Position numbers and translations under genes: made by a program | Shown here: one piece after another, positions 47,333 through 61,821 of the stretch | How positions within the stretch are numbered: the stretch's first letter is position 1 | Layout of the letters: the number at the start of each line of letters is the position of its first letter | Notes under the pieces: generated by a model | Seen by the model: only the letters and a program-made list of their open reading frames with translations | What the model was told of the DNA's origin: nothing | The model's database searches: none | NCBI RefSeq assembly: GCF_030272615.1 | Contig: NC_081412.1 | Location: 475,981,657-476,045,656, forward strand | Direction of reading: 5' to 3' | DNA length: 64,000 nucleotides | Origin: Cryptomeria japonica | Taxonomy: Eukaryota > Streptophyta > Pinopsida > Cupressales > Cupressaceae

Positions 47333-49369
47333 TGTAGTACCCCTTCTCGATCAAACTTATTAGACTAATATTTTGTTGCAGTTTACTTTTCAGTTGATAC
47401 ATTATTGCTAAACATTATTCAGACATATTGGATATTATTTCATGTTTATCTAGATATGAGATGTATGAGTTATTTTCAGTATTTCAGTACTTGTGATTGT
47501 AGCATTTATGGATTATTGCATGGTACTGACACTTTACTTTATCTATGTGATGTGTCATATATATGTTGCATGTCTGCGATTGTATTGGATGTAAGGGGAT
47601 GATTTTCCTTCACTCACTTCGGTGAAATAGGAAACGTCGCGATTCTCCTTCATCAGTGTGTGTGTCGTGTACTCTATATTTATATACATGCATGTGTGAT
47701 TCGATGATGCAAGATATTGCAGGTACAAGTACCGGGTAGGTATGGGGTATCATTTCCACCTAACTTCATAGGTCTGAGCATGCCTTATATGTCCGATGGG
47801 AGTGGAGGAGATAGTTGTTGACCCTAATTCTTACCCTCAGTCTACTCTTGTCAGTGTTGTCAGTCAGTCATCTGTTCCTTTTGTTCGCCCTTCGAGTCTT
47901 CTTGTATTTCCTCGATTTGTGTGCCATAGTGGTTCGATTATTTATTTAAGTTTAAGTCATCATTTCATTGTTGGTATAAGTAATTTATACATTATTATGC
48001 CTTTATGTCTTGAACTTAGATTATTTAGTTAATTTATTAGATTTAAATCTATAGTTGTTTTATTTTGGAAAAGTAACCATGCTTAAATCAAATGGAAAAA
48101 ATAAAATAAATAAATTTAATTCTATTGCTTTTAGATTTAAAGAAAAATAAAAATAGAGTTAAATTATTGATTTTCACTTTTGTTGAAAAGTTAAATAAAT
48201 TTCATTATGGGAGAAATGTATTTTTTTTCAAAATAAGGAAATTTCCATTTACTTTGGAAGGAAAATAGAAAAAGTCATTTTGTTTATTAAATGTTTTTCA
48301 TGAGAAAAATATTTCAACCTAAAAGCTTAGGTTAAGATATTTCCCCTATTTATCGCTAAGAATATTTTTGAAAGAGAGGCTTGTTTTTGGAAGAAAATGC
48401 TTGTTTTTGGGAGGAGGAAAATTCTGGAAAAATTGTTTTGGAAGGAAGATTTTGGTTTTGGTCTGGTAATTTGTTGAAGGATAGAAGCTCACAAATTTCT
48501 TCCAAGAAGCTCCACAGGTTGGATGGTTTCTACTTTGTGGTTTTAAAAATATATGCTTCTTTCCCTTCTTCTGGGTGTTGTTAAAAGTTTGATTAAATGA
48601 GTGTTGTGTTATGGATTTTGTTTGCTATGAGGTTTATGAAAAAATCCCAATCAATTTTGTTATTAAAATGCAATTTCAATCTCTCCCAAATCAATTTCAT
48701 GAAAAGTTTTGGTTTAAAAATCCATTCTTCATTTTGATTATGCAAAGGATTTCATTTCCTGTTGATTGTAGCTTTTAATTTTTGTGATTTTGGGTAGAGT
48801 CATGCTGGCAAAATTTTGCCAAGAAGTTCCCCTCATGTCTTCAATTGTAGAAAAAAAAAATTCTTCCTAGTAATTTCCAAAATTGGGGAAAAATTCTGAG
48901 TTAAATTCTTCTTGTTCTATTCTTGTTTTGGAAAAAATTCCAATTGGGGGATGGCAAACAATTTATTTCCCAGCCAATTTGAATTTGGGAATGAATTTGT
49001 TTGTTTTGGGAAACTAATTCTTATCTCTGTTTTGTCTCAGAGATTTCTCTTGCTAGTAAAATTTCATTCCCAGTTATAAAGATTTGATTTATCAATTTTG
49101 TTCTATTCTCAAAAAAAAAAATTAATTGAAGTTGTTTTCTTATACTCTGTTGTCTTAGAGTGGGCTTTTATCAGAGATTTTTATCTCTGTCAATTCATGG
49201 AACATGAATTGAGTTTATAAAAAAGAAATTTAAATTAAATTGGTGAAGGAAAAAAAAAATTTAATAACAAATTTTGGTTGAGGGCGGTGGTGGGGAGCTG
49301 GGCTCAACCCAGCCACGCACCCCCTTTGGCAGCTCGTTGCTCCCCCCAGTCATGGATTAGCAGCAGCGC

Positions 49370-49490
49370 TGCCACCCCATGTATGAGGCTAGCAACAGTG
49401 CTACTACCTCATACATGGGGTAGCAGGTGCTGCTACCGTGTGTATGGGGTAGCAGCAGCTGCTACCACATACACACGGTAGCAGGCTGTA
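49370..49490. repeat. GGTAGC/GCTACC palindrome cluster (copy B)
   Basis: GC-rich stretch with GGTAGCAGCAGCTGCTACC and repeated CATACATGGGGTAGCAG-type units, at the place equivalent to 12961-13087 in the other copy. The palindromes have diverged in sequence but the palindromic style is retained. Confidence 0.75.
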
Positions 49491-49641
49491 GCTGCAGCAG
49501 TGGGCCATGGGCCCCACCGCTCCCTACCTTGTTTCATTTTATTTTTATTTTTATTTTTTAAGTTTTTAAAAAAAATATATAAATGTTTAAAATTATAAAT
49601 GTTAAAAAAATGTTAATTAATATAAATATTAATTAATAATA

Positions 49642-49676
<35 letters not shown>

Positions 49677-49679
<3 letters not shown>

Positions 49680-51116
49680 AGACGTATAAAAATGACCATA
49701 TTCCTAAATGAATATTTTATGTTCATTTCTCTATTTAATTAAATCCAATTTAATTAAATTACCCACATTCCTCTATTTAAGTAAGTAAATTACTCAATTA
49801 AATTCATTATACCCATTTAATGAATAAATCAATTTATTCAATTAAATCCCCCCTATCCACTTTTAATTAAATTCAAATTTAATTAAATAGTTATCCTAAA
49901 TTGAATAAATCTAATTTATTTAATTTCCCCAAATTACCACCAAATTGAATTAAATTAACTTTATTTCAATTAAATCCTATTATCCCTCCATCCACTTGCA
50001 TTTTCCTACATCTCCCACTTGCATCCTAAAACCTATTTCTAATCCCTTCTAGACTCTTCTAATCGCTTCTAATTAGCCTAACCCATCTTCTAAACTTTGT
50101 CACATCCCTAAGCAAAGGGAAGTCACTTCTCAAACCCTTAAAGTCTTTGATAACCATTAAAGGCTTCAATTCTCCAACCACTTAATATCCCCAAAGTCTC
50201 CCAAACGATTAATGGTTAATTCAACCCTCTTACATGGTTAGAGACTTTTTGCCTAACTTAACCTTCATCCAACCCAAGGGTCTCTTCAAGCATTTATTGC
50301 TTTGACCATGGTTATTCCTTAATCATTTGCACAAGAGTTTATCCTTGGATTAACCTTTAATCCAATGGGTAATCTTAACTTAAGCTTGACCCTTACCCTC
50401 TAGATAACCATAAGGTCTTCTCAGGCATTTAATGCCTCCAACCCCTTCTCTCAATCCAACCCTATGTTGACACTTGTCACCATTTCATTGGTGCCAATTG
50501 CTAACATGGATTCCCAACTTTCAAACTCAACCCTTGATCAACTCTTTCAATCCTGACCATCCATTGCCCTATTTTTGCTATAAATAGAGCCCTCATTCCT
50601 CCATTTTCATAGATCATCCAAGTTTGTAGTATCATACTTATGCTCAAATACATTCAAGCTTTCATTTCATATATACTCATCATTTAGCCTCTCTTTTAAC
50701 TAGGAATTAGTCTAAATATGCATGTTTAGAATACTTTCTTTATCATTTAGCTCAATCATAGACTAATATATCATGTTAGGATAGTATTTATACTAACCTT
50801 GTCATCTTATAGTTAGTTTATTGCATTTCTAGAATCATGCATATCTTAGGATGTATCTCATATTAAAACCAACAAAAAGCATCCCTCGTTCTTGCATTTG
50901 CCATCCCTAAACCATTTTGCTCAGTGATCTGAGAGCAAAAACATTGGTTTGAGGGACTGTGTAAGATAGAGAACCATGGGACCAACCTTGGGAAGCTGAG
51001 TGATACTTCATTACTCCATAGCTTGCACCAAGAAGTCCTGTGGGTGTGTGAGCAAGGCTCCCTAGAGCTCTGTTTTTCGCATATTGAGTTCTATTGACCC
51101 GCTTTTCCCGCATACA
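49677..51116 (+). mobile_element. Nested probable solo LTR, 1440 bp
   Basis: Starts TGTAGACGTATAAAAATG, ends CCCGCATACA (TG...CA), and is flanked by perfect 5 bp repeats ATATT (49672-49676, 51117-51121). The other copy of the host element lacks this block, which confirms it as an insertion. It contains one promoter-like TATA box at 50579 and no coding region, as expected for a solo LTR left after recombination between the two LTRs of a full element. Orientation is taken from the TATA box. Confidence 0.85.
50579..50587 (+). promoter_or_regulatory. TATA box of the solo LTR
   Basis: TATAAATAG followed by a GAGCCCTCATTCCTCC-like pyrimidine-rich start region, about 900 bp into the LTR, where the U3/R border is expected. 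No other TATA box in this LTR has such context. Confidence 0.55.
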
Positions 51117-52909
51117 ATATTATTTTGAGTTATTAGTTTATACTTATAAATTTTGGAAAATAAATGGGTTTAGCAAATTTTTGGATATAAATGCATTTTT
51201 TTTAAATTAGATATTATATTTTAATATAATATAGTCATATAATATTATATTCATTAAATATATATTATATTGAGATTATTTTATATTATTATATATATAT
51301 ATATATATATGTAAAATTGGAATTAAATATAGATTATGGCTTTAGTCAATTTGGGTAAATTATAATTTAATCATAATCAAATGATTGGAGAATTAAATTT
51401 TAAATGTGGTTTCAATTAATCTTATTAGACATGTGACTTCATCATTTCCTTATGTTAAAATAGATGTGATTTCTTTATTTCAAGAAATCTTTATTGCAAG
51501 TATTTTATGTTGTCGTCTGCTTAAAGAAAAGATTGCCTGTTTAGGATCTTGTGTTAATAATAATTAGAGTCAAGTTTAAATGTCGTTGCAATTTTGGTGA
51601 GTTTTCATTATGTCGTATGAAGTTTACTCCCTTAGTCAGGTGTCGTTGTTTTAAACTGGTGGATGTGTGCCATTATGTGTCATGTTTCCAAATGGTTAAT
51701 CCTGGGTTAGTGATTGTGAACCCTTCACCTATGTTATGTCAGGATTATTTATGGCTGTTAGTTTCACCATAGAGTTCTCATAGAGAGGTACCTTTCCTGT
51801 TAGTGTCCTAGGAGAGAGAAAGGATTTCGAGCGGGGGCCGCACCCGAAGTGGATGGTAGGATAGCCCCTTGGAAGTCAGATAATAAGTGATAACCTAACA
51901 ATTGATTAGGGGGTGGGTAGTTATTAAATTAATTAAGATATTGTACCCCGCACACGGTTGAGTGCTTGTATAGGCTCAAGGTGTGTGGGAAGGCCTAGAA
52001 TGGCATACCTACTACCTTGTCTTCACAAAAGGTTGGTAGGGTCCGCATGATGCTTAGATGGAGCCGGGGGTTTGGGAGAGGTTACTAGGATAACCCAAGA
52101 TGGGGGTCGGGACCTATGGAGACCTACCTAGGGTAACCATCTTAAGCCATGTGATGACACTCTCTCTTTAGGGTCACTAGTGTTTTGTGAGTTGAGTCAC
52201 TTGAGTTCTGCGGAGTCATGTGTACTATTGTACTTGTCTTATTGCTTGCTTGAGTGTCTTCTGCTATCTCCTAGCACGGTGGGGTGGTTCCATTATGGGA
52301 TCACATGGTCAGGTGGTAGTGCCACTTCCCAACGGTTATCTTGGTTCTTACCTTCTTGCGAGGATCGGCTTCCCTGGTGGTTCTTGGTTCATGACTCTTG
52401 TATCAGCTTATGTTCGAGATTATTGTACAATTGTGACCATGTGGTCATTGCATTATTAAACTTTGTAACCTTGGCATTATAACCTATGTTCTTTATTTGT
52501 TCTATTGAAGCCATGTAATTTATGGAATGTTTTAATTTAAAGTTCAATGGGATGTATGTTATTTCAATTATCCTTCATCTTATGTATAAATGAATCATTG
52601 GAAGTATAAATATTGTAACTCTTTAAACCTATCTATTTGGAATCAGTTTTTGAGTTTGAGTTAGTTAATCGTAATTGAATTTCCCTAATTTAGATGGATA
52701 ATTGGATTAACATTGTGATGTAGTTTTAATTTGAAGTAATCTTTGTTGGTAACCCTTTAGGATGTCATTGTTAGACTTCCACTTGTGTTATTATATGTGC
52801 AATGTTATAATGAATGTAATTAATCTTTAAAAACCAAAATTTGTTACACCCTTTAGTTGCCTTGTAGTGTGGTTTTCCTTTAGGGTTTCTGGCGAGGCAT
52901 TATTGATTC

Positions 52910-55612
52910 TCAAAGAAATCAACAATACCTTCTTAGCTCTCATCCCCAAAAAAGAGAATCCTGAAAGCTTTAATGACTTCAAACCAATAGCCCTTTGCAA
53001 CACTCTATACAAACTCTTAACTAAAACACTAGCAACCAGACTCCAAAATCTTCTCCCCATTATCATTAGTGAAGAACAAACTGGCTTCGTAGAAGATAGA
53101 TCAATCTATGATGGGGTTATTATAGCCCAAGAGGCCATTCATTTGGTCCAGCTCAACAGGGCCCCAAGTATGCTAGTCAAATTAGACATAAGAAAAGCTT
53201 ATGACAAAATTGATTGGCGCTTCCTATGTAAATGCTTGGAGGCCTTTGGATTTTCCAAGTCCTGGATCAACCTAATCTTTGAATGTATATCCACCACCAA
53301 ATTCTCGGTCTTGGTTAATGGTTCCCCAGAAGGTTTCTTTAGCAGCTCAAGAGGGATTAGGCAAGGAGATCCTATGTCCCCCTTCCTCTTCATCATCATG
53401 GTTGAAGCCCTAGGTAGATCCATCTCTAAGGCCAAAGAGGAAGGTGGGATCCAAGGAATCCCCATTACCAGCGACCTCCCTCCCTTTACCCACCAACAAT
53501 TTGTCGACGACACAACGCTTTTTGGGCAGGGAAGTGTAAGGGAGGCAAGTGCCTTCAAAGGCATCCTTAATTCCTATATGCTAGCCTTGGGTCAAGAGGT
53601 GACCCTGGCCAAGTCTGTAGTTTTTATGTTCAACATAGACCCCTCCTTAGGAAAAGTGATCAGCAATGTCTTGGAGATTAGTGAAGGAACTCTTCCTTAC
53701 AAATACCTAAGCATTCCCCTTGACAAGGGTAGAAGACCCTCTAAATTATGGGACAACTTGGTGGATAAAAACAAGTCTAGGATTAACACTTGGAAAGGAA
53801 AATGGCTCTCATCTGTAGGTAGAGAAAACTTGGTTAGATCGGTCTTGTCAGCTATGCCCATTTACCAGCTCTCCTGTCAACATTTATCTTCTTCAAAACT
53901 TGCAAAGCTCAACAAGCATCTCAAGACTTTCTTTTGGCAAGGTGCTAATGACAACTGTAAAATATCACTCATATCCTAGGACAAGATATGAAAACCTAAA
54001 GAAGAAGGAGGAGTTGGCATTAAAAACCTTCGTGATCAGGGCAAATCCTTGGGTGCCAGGTTGGTCTGGAGGATGTTCAGAACCCCCCACCTCAAATGGG
54101 CTCGCTTGATGCACCACAAATACCTTAATGGAGGGAATCCTATCCAAATCTTCAGAGAAACCAACCCTCTCAGAGGGTCCTGCCTATGGAATTTTATGTT
54201 AGACTGTAGGAGGATTATCTCTAACAGACTTGGAACCTGGGGTCCAGGGATAAAGCTCTTTTCTAGTCAGATTCATGGGGTGGATATAAGGCTATTGATA
54301 ATATCCATGGCTTTGGTGCTACTCGTATCCTTCTTGAATCTCATAGAGGACCCCTATTAAACAACTATATCTCCCCTTCAAAGGATGGGGCTGTTTGGTA
54401 GTGGATCGAGATGGAAGATGAGGATATCCCGATAATAGATAAACAAAAACTTATGGCAATTCTTAAATCAAGGAACATTGCCTTAGTCAGAATAAGGACA
54501 AGATCATCTAGGATGGCTCCCTAAGAGGAGAATACAACTCCAAGGATGGGTACTATCTCTCATCTCCAAATCATTTATAAGACCTACGACTGAGCTTCCC
54601 TTGAAACTTTGCTAGGATAAATATTGTCTGCCTAAGGCAAGTATCTTCTCTTGGCTTGCGGTTCAGAACAAGCTCCTAACTGTGAACAAATTTAGAAGAA
54701 TGGGGTATGAGGGCCCTAGTAGATGTCCTCTTTGTGAGGCAGACGAGGAAGACACCAATCATATCCTCCTTAACTGCCCCTTTGCTCACAAATGTTGGAT
54801 CTGGTTCACCAACAAACTTGAATGGTCTGTGGCCTTCCCCCACATCATCTTTGGAATGCTCATGGCCTCTCCTCGGGCGTGGTTGTCTCTTTGAAGGTTT
54901 ATGGATAGCTCTTCCTTCTTCCATTATGTGGGAACTATGGAAGGAAAGAAATAGATGTCTCTTTAAGAATGAAAAACTAGAGGTTCCCAGAATCATTAAT
55001 AGGAAAGAGTCAGCTATCACTGAGCTCATGAACAATAGACTGTCATCAAGCACATTAAAGAATGCCTCTATCACTTATTGGGATGAAAAGATGAAAAAAT
55101 GTTGGGAAGGCTTATCCTTTCCTCCCTTTGTAGGAGATGGTCCTATTGCAAGTCTTCGATCAAGGGATGCATGCAGATGGAAGCCCCCAGGCGAAGGTTG
55201 GGTGAAGCTAAACTTTGATGGGGCATCCCGTGGCAGCCCAGGGCAAGCAGGGATAGGATGTGTTGTTCATAATTGGGAAGGAAAGGAACTAGCAACCCTT
55301 GCCTCTCCAGTTGGCATCAACACCAACAATTGGGCGGAACTTATGGCCCTGGTGGAGGGTCTGCATTTATGTAGGAAAGTAGGAGTTAAGAACTTGGAAA
55401 TTGAAGGAGATTCGGCTATAATTGTCAATGCTCTGAGGAAAGGTAGTATGCCTAATTGGAGACTAAATACTTTGTTGTCAAAATCTCTTGACTTATGTAA
55501 AGATTTTGATAGGTTCACAGTCAATCATATTTATAGGGAGCGAAATAAAAGAGTAGATGAGTTGGCCAACTTGGGAGCTGATGGCATCAATCTCCTGTCT
55601 GTGCCACCTTAA
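52910..55612 (+). pseudogene. LINE ORF2, 3' part (RT, zinc finger, RNase H)
   Basis: Continues the frame cut at 47332. Reverse transcriptase: NDFKPIALCNTLYKLLTK, TGFVEDRSIYDG, VKLDIRKAYDKIDW, GIRQGDPMSPFLFIIMVEA and active-site box FVDDTTLFG (about 53500). Stops at 53977 (TAG for Trp) and 53989 (TGA for Cys) interrupt SWDKICKPKEEGGVGIKNL. Frameshifts lie near 54280 and 54480-54680. A zf-RVT-like CPLCEADEEDTNHILLNC is at about 54721-54776. A frameshift near 54880 leads to RNase H: LNFDGASRGSPGQAGIG, NNWAELMAL, EGDSAIIV, HIYRERNKRVDELANLG, all four acidic/His sites recognisable. Both parts together give about 1400 codons, normal for plant L1 ORF2. Confidence 0.92.
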
Positions 55613-56159
55613 GGCAACTCACTCTTTTGTTTTCATGTCCTAAGTGGTCAATAGCATGTTTCTCCTTTCATCCTTTTATGTTTCTCTTGCCCAGACTCTG
55701 TTTTAACCCCCTTATTATTTCTCTTCATGCCCCCTGTATTTACGTATAGATACTTAGACAAACATTCAGTTTAAATATGCCCATATATCTGTTCTCCCAG
55801 ACTTTAACTCAGGTAGTTAGGCTCAATCCATGGTCGAATATAATCATTAAAACACAAATCTCAATCATATATTTTTATTCCTCTCCTTCATACCCATTTA
55901 GTCTTCCATCCTTTAGCCCAAGGAGAGGCCCCTCATCTAATATTTTTGTATATACTTATCTAGGAACTTTCATTATCAGACCCTCACCTTGATTCAGTCA
56001 TCCATCCTCATATCCATCCTCTCATCAGCATATATATATATATATGCAGGTTTTATCTCACATTCTTGCAACCCAGGACTCTTTCATGAATTATCTGGGA
56101 CAGATAAGCACTCTCAATGCATGTAATAATATTCTCTTTACAGCTATATAGGCATTTCA

Positions 56160-56200
<41 letters not shown>

Positions 56201-56276
56201 CTTAACACCTATATTAAGTTAGAACCTTGATTCACATTTATAGGTATATATATATATAGTCATATATATTCATATT

Positions 56277-56324
<48 letters not shown>

Positions 56325-56483
56325 CATGTATGTATATATATATACATGTATGTATATATATATACATGTATGTATATATATATATGTATGTATATATATA
56401 TGTATATGTATATAATAAGAATATAAATATATCAATATGTATATGTATATATATGTATATATATATATATATGTATATATATG

Positions 56484-56517
<34 letters not shown>

Positions 56518-56625
56518 TGTATGTACATATATATACATACATGTACATATATGTACATACATGTATATATATGTACATACATATATATGTACATATATAT
56601 ATATATATATAGATATATGTATATA

Positions 56626-56664
<39 letters not shown>

Positions 56665-56825
56665 TTATTAGTCTCTTGAAGTTTATTGATCTTTCATCCT
56701 TGAATATCGACTTAAATCCTTTTTTATCCATTTCTTCATTTATCTGAAGGTATATATGCCTTTTCTCATTTTCATAATTTCTTAGAGTCATACACTTTGG
56801 TGGCATCACTTTATCTTCCTTTAAA
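55613..56825. repeat. Post-LINE region with CA and TA microsatellites
   Basis: LINE 3' flank or 3' UTR without coding sequence, then (CA)n at about 56162-56193 and a 430 bp (TATATG/TATACA)n tract at 56236-56661. The open frames across the tract are repeat translations. Confidence 0.85.
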
Positions 56826-56829
56826 ATGT

Positions 56830-57560
56830 CATGTTTCATCGATGTTACCTTTGTTTCGATGAAACCATCATTATCGTCAATGAGCCTTGTGGTTTCATTG
56901 ATCTCCTCATTTTCATCGAAATCTTTACCTTACGTGTTCATGTCGATGTAATGCTCCGTCAATTCATCGAAACCCTCTTTTTGATAGGAATCCTTTTGTC
57001 GTTGTGTTTCACAACCATCTTATCGATCTTTAAGTTTATCGATAATGGTTCCTCATTATTCGGCTTTTGCATTGGCATCGATGAAATTCCTTATGTTGGT
57101 GAAAGAAGAATATCTTCCTTCGACCTTCTGTTTTTACCGATGGCATGTTATCAATGAAAATCTCTTATGTTTTATCAACCTTTTGTCTTTCGATGAAACT
57201 GTCACTATCAGCCAATAACTTTAGTATCTCTTCGACAACCTTCTTTTCTCAAAAATTCCTATTGATGAAACCTTCCCCAGTTTCTTCGATCTCATCATTT
57301 TGGTAGAACTATCTTCTTTGGTGAATTATTTACATGTCCTACCGATACCATAGTTTCTTCAGCAACCTTGCTTCATCGATGAAATGTCCTTTGGTCTCTT
57401 CGATATACCTTCTATTGATGGAAAATAATGCTTTCAACAAGTCCCTTTTGAAGTTCATTGAGGCCCAAGTTTGTTCGATAAATAATCTTATCAATGAAAC
57501 ATCAATAGGTTTCTTTGATACAATAGGTGTACCATTTCGGTCAAACTAGACATTTCGGTG
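56830..57560. repeat. Cluster of TCGATGAAA motifs in both orientations
   Basis: At least eleven exact or one-off copies of TCGATGAAA or its complement in about 650 bp (for example near 56835, 56857, 56913, 57079, 57189, 57373), including the 12 bp palindrome TTCATCGATGAA at 57372. Spacing is irregular, so it is not a simple tandem repeat. No coding sequence. Confidence 0.65.
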
Positions 57561-58121
57561 AGAGGTTAGTGTGTATATCCAATGGCTTTGGTTTGGGCGA
57601 TAACTTTTAGGATTCTGATGTCGGTGGAAGTTTCAAGGGTTCTATCAAAATTCTTAAGGGCATGCTTGATTTCTTTTCCATTTTTTATTTTATTTTTTTT
57701 TTAGAAAACTTTCATAGCTTTAATTAAAACCATGGAATTCTATTGATTTAAATTCGATGCTCAACACCACCCCTAATCATAATCCTAACCCTAACTCTAA
57801 CCAATATTTAAACCCCGACCCTGATATTATACACTTAATAACTATAAAATAATATTACAGTTTCAAAATAAGAATATAATAGTATTATACTTATCATATG
57901 GCACTCTATTAATATTATATTACTAATAAAACTAAAAAAATAATATTATAACTAAAAATAATTCAAAATAATAATATTATACATTTCAAATATTTCAAAT
58001 TTATATTATGAATATTATTTTCAATAAATTATAAGATAATATCATAATAATCACAACAATATAAATTAATAATAATAGGTTTTAGTTTTATAACTAGATA
58101 TCTAGTTATATTTATTTATGT

Positions 58122-58188
<67 letters not shown>

Positions 58189-59122
58189 TATACCTACATA
58201 TATATATATATAGGTATATATATATATATATAGTTTTTCTCCTTCTTTTATTTATACTTATTTATATTTACATTTATATACTTATATATATTTATATAAC
58301 CATTTTCATTCTCTTATTCAGATTTGTCCATCTCAAACTCAGATGTTTAAGTATTTCCTCCTTATATTTGATCACTCTTAAATTTAGCCTTTTTAGTCTT
58401 GCCGCTCTACTAGGATAAGCTTTAAGACTAGAAGGAGGCAATACCATACATTAATGAGCATAGGTATATAAACGTGTTGGCATATCTCACTCCCGGATAT
58501 ATGTGATCATGGATATATAGGTATTATTATTTATGTAGATATTGCCTTCTTTTAGGACTAACACTTACCTAGCTATCCTCATCTCTATTTTACCTTTTCG
58601 GTCCCCTATATTTGGCGAGCCATAGTAGTCGTGTGAGACATAATGGTCGGACATCTCATGTCAGCTCACTTCACAATCAACTCATCCTGACGGCTCTTAG
58701 CACAGTTGAGGTGATGTTTCCTCTTTGTGATCTTCTCTGTTATTTCTAGCTTTTCCATACTAGGCTAGCTTAGATGGCTCTTTTATCATCCACGCTTTTT
58801 TGAGCATGGTAGGATCTCTATTTAATTCAAAATCTATTATGAATGATAGCCCATTGCGATATCTATGCTAGAAGGACTAAAGATGCCTCTGGAAGGTTAG
58901 CAGCTTGGTCTCTGCATTCGGGGATCTTATGAGTAGTTTTGATCTTTCTTGATGTTTTGTCTCTTGTTTTGTTCTTAAGAAGCTTTCAGGCTTTAATGTC
59001 TCTAGGTTGCTTTAACTTGGCTCTGTAATTTTGTTAAGTTGTGTATAAGCTTTGCGTCATCCTCTTCCTTGTGTATGATCGGCCCCAGCCACCTTCAGGC
59101 TTTCTAGGCCTTCCATGGTCAT

Positions 59123-59155
<33 letters not shown>

Positions 59156-59950
59156 TTGTATTTATATTTTTATATATATTTATCATCATTCACATTATAT
59201 ATTAGGATTTTGTTCAGACTCACATCTATATAATCATATTCATATATAGTTTTCTATTTTCCTCCTTGTTCTCTCAATTTTAAGTTAAATTAGTCTCAGA
59301 TGCATATGTCAATTTTCCTCTTTCTTCCCAGTAATCTCCAGCATCATATTATTAGATTAAGGGTCGACCTGATAAAATTTTATCTCACATAAAGCTTTCC
59401 CATGACACTCAATTAGGGCCTGGAAGGCTCTCGAACCATATTCTTTAAGATGGTAGCTCCCCGTGATCTCTTTGTAGGAATATTTATGGAATTTGCCTCA
59501 TTAATATTTATTGAGTTTATGCTCTTCGATGGGTAATCACTCTCGCATTATGTTTCTGGAGATTTTTTGACACTAATATTTTGAGTTGTGTATCCTAATA
59601 GGGTGACCATCCAGGCAGGTATGATATATTGTATAAGTTGACCTATTCGGTTTTCCTTTTCCTAACATTCTGGTGAGAGATTTTCTCAAGATTTTGTGCG
59701 GCATAAGGAGTAGAGCATGCTTAACCCTGTGTTTCAGAAATAGCAAGCACTGTTGCCCACAAATGGTAGCATCACCCCAAGAGATGGGCAATCTGCTGCT
59801 CAACTTTACACAAAGGATTTCTACATACAATCTTCATTATTTTGGACAAGTTCCCTTTGTGATATTGTATCTCCATTTTGTATCACATTCTTAATTTTTT
59901 CTAATCCTTGAGGGATCTGGGCTAGACTGGAGGTTTTCTTCCCTCCATTC
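57561..59950. other. Non-coding DNA with TA microsatellites
   Basis: Holds (TA)n at 58131-58232 and 59127-59150. The stretch 58560-59110 is more GC-balanced and reads like LINE 3' UTR sequence, but nothing confirms this. A few CCTAACCCTAA-like bases near 57785 are too short and degenerate for a telomeric repeat. Confidence 0.45.
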
Positions 59951-60068
59951 TTTCCTACTGGTGCCCACACCGAATGGAGGTGTAAATGTAAATCTATCTA
60001 TTTTTTAAATTAATAAAATTCTTTGGCCTCGGCCTTTTATCGATAAAAATAAATAAATAAATAAATTA
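59951..60068 (+). mobile_element. Plant L1 LINE 3' terminus
   Basis: AATAAAATTCTTTGGCCTC followed by GGCCTTTTATCGATAAA and an (AAAT)n tail (60041-60068). This ending is typical of plant L1 LINEs in my knowledge of the family. It may close the LINE of 44-55.6 kb, giving it a 4.4 kb 3' UTR, or belong to a separate 5'-truncated LINE. Confidence 0.65.
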
Positions 60069-60239
60069 TTTTAAATAATTTTACTCTGATTAAATTAATT
60101 TTAAAATAATTTCTTCATTATTTCTAATTTATGTTATTTTTATTAAACATTGTTAAGTGTGTGTGTGCTTTTTAAAATTATGTGACATTTTGAATAAATG
60201 AATTAAAAATAATCAAATTTGAAATTAGTCTATGATGCT

Positions 60240-61795
<1,556 letters not shown>

Positions 61796-61821
61796 TACAT
61801 ATATGTCATCATTTGTTTGCA

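Larger units (their letters stand above)
47333..52904 (+). mobile_element. LTR-like element, copy B, inserted in LINE ORF2
   Basis: Begins TGTAGTACCCC at 47333 and ends at 52904 in GGCGAGGCATTATT, a mutated mirror of the start. Perfect 5 bp target duplications GATTC flank it (47328-47332, 52905-52909). It is related along its whole length to the minus-strand element at 11126-14705. Without the nested 1445 bp insertion it is about 4.1 kb. I recognise no gag, protease, integrase or RT in it, so a very large solo LTR or a non-autonomous element with lost internal LTR boundaries are both possible. Short frames in it (up to 100 codons) are not conserved as protein. Confidence 0.85.

Noticed and set aside
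52180-52482. Protein-coding gene of 100 codons
   Set aside because: Lies inside the LTR-like element. The relative at 11.5-11.8 kb differs by frame changes, so protein is not conserved.
56238-56839. Overlapping frames of 80-135 codons
   Set aside because: Same reason: TA/CA microsatellite translated in every phase.
57765-57830. CCTAACCCTAAC-like stretch as interstitial telomere
   Set aside because: Only about two degenerate units and not the usual plant TTTAGGG phase.
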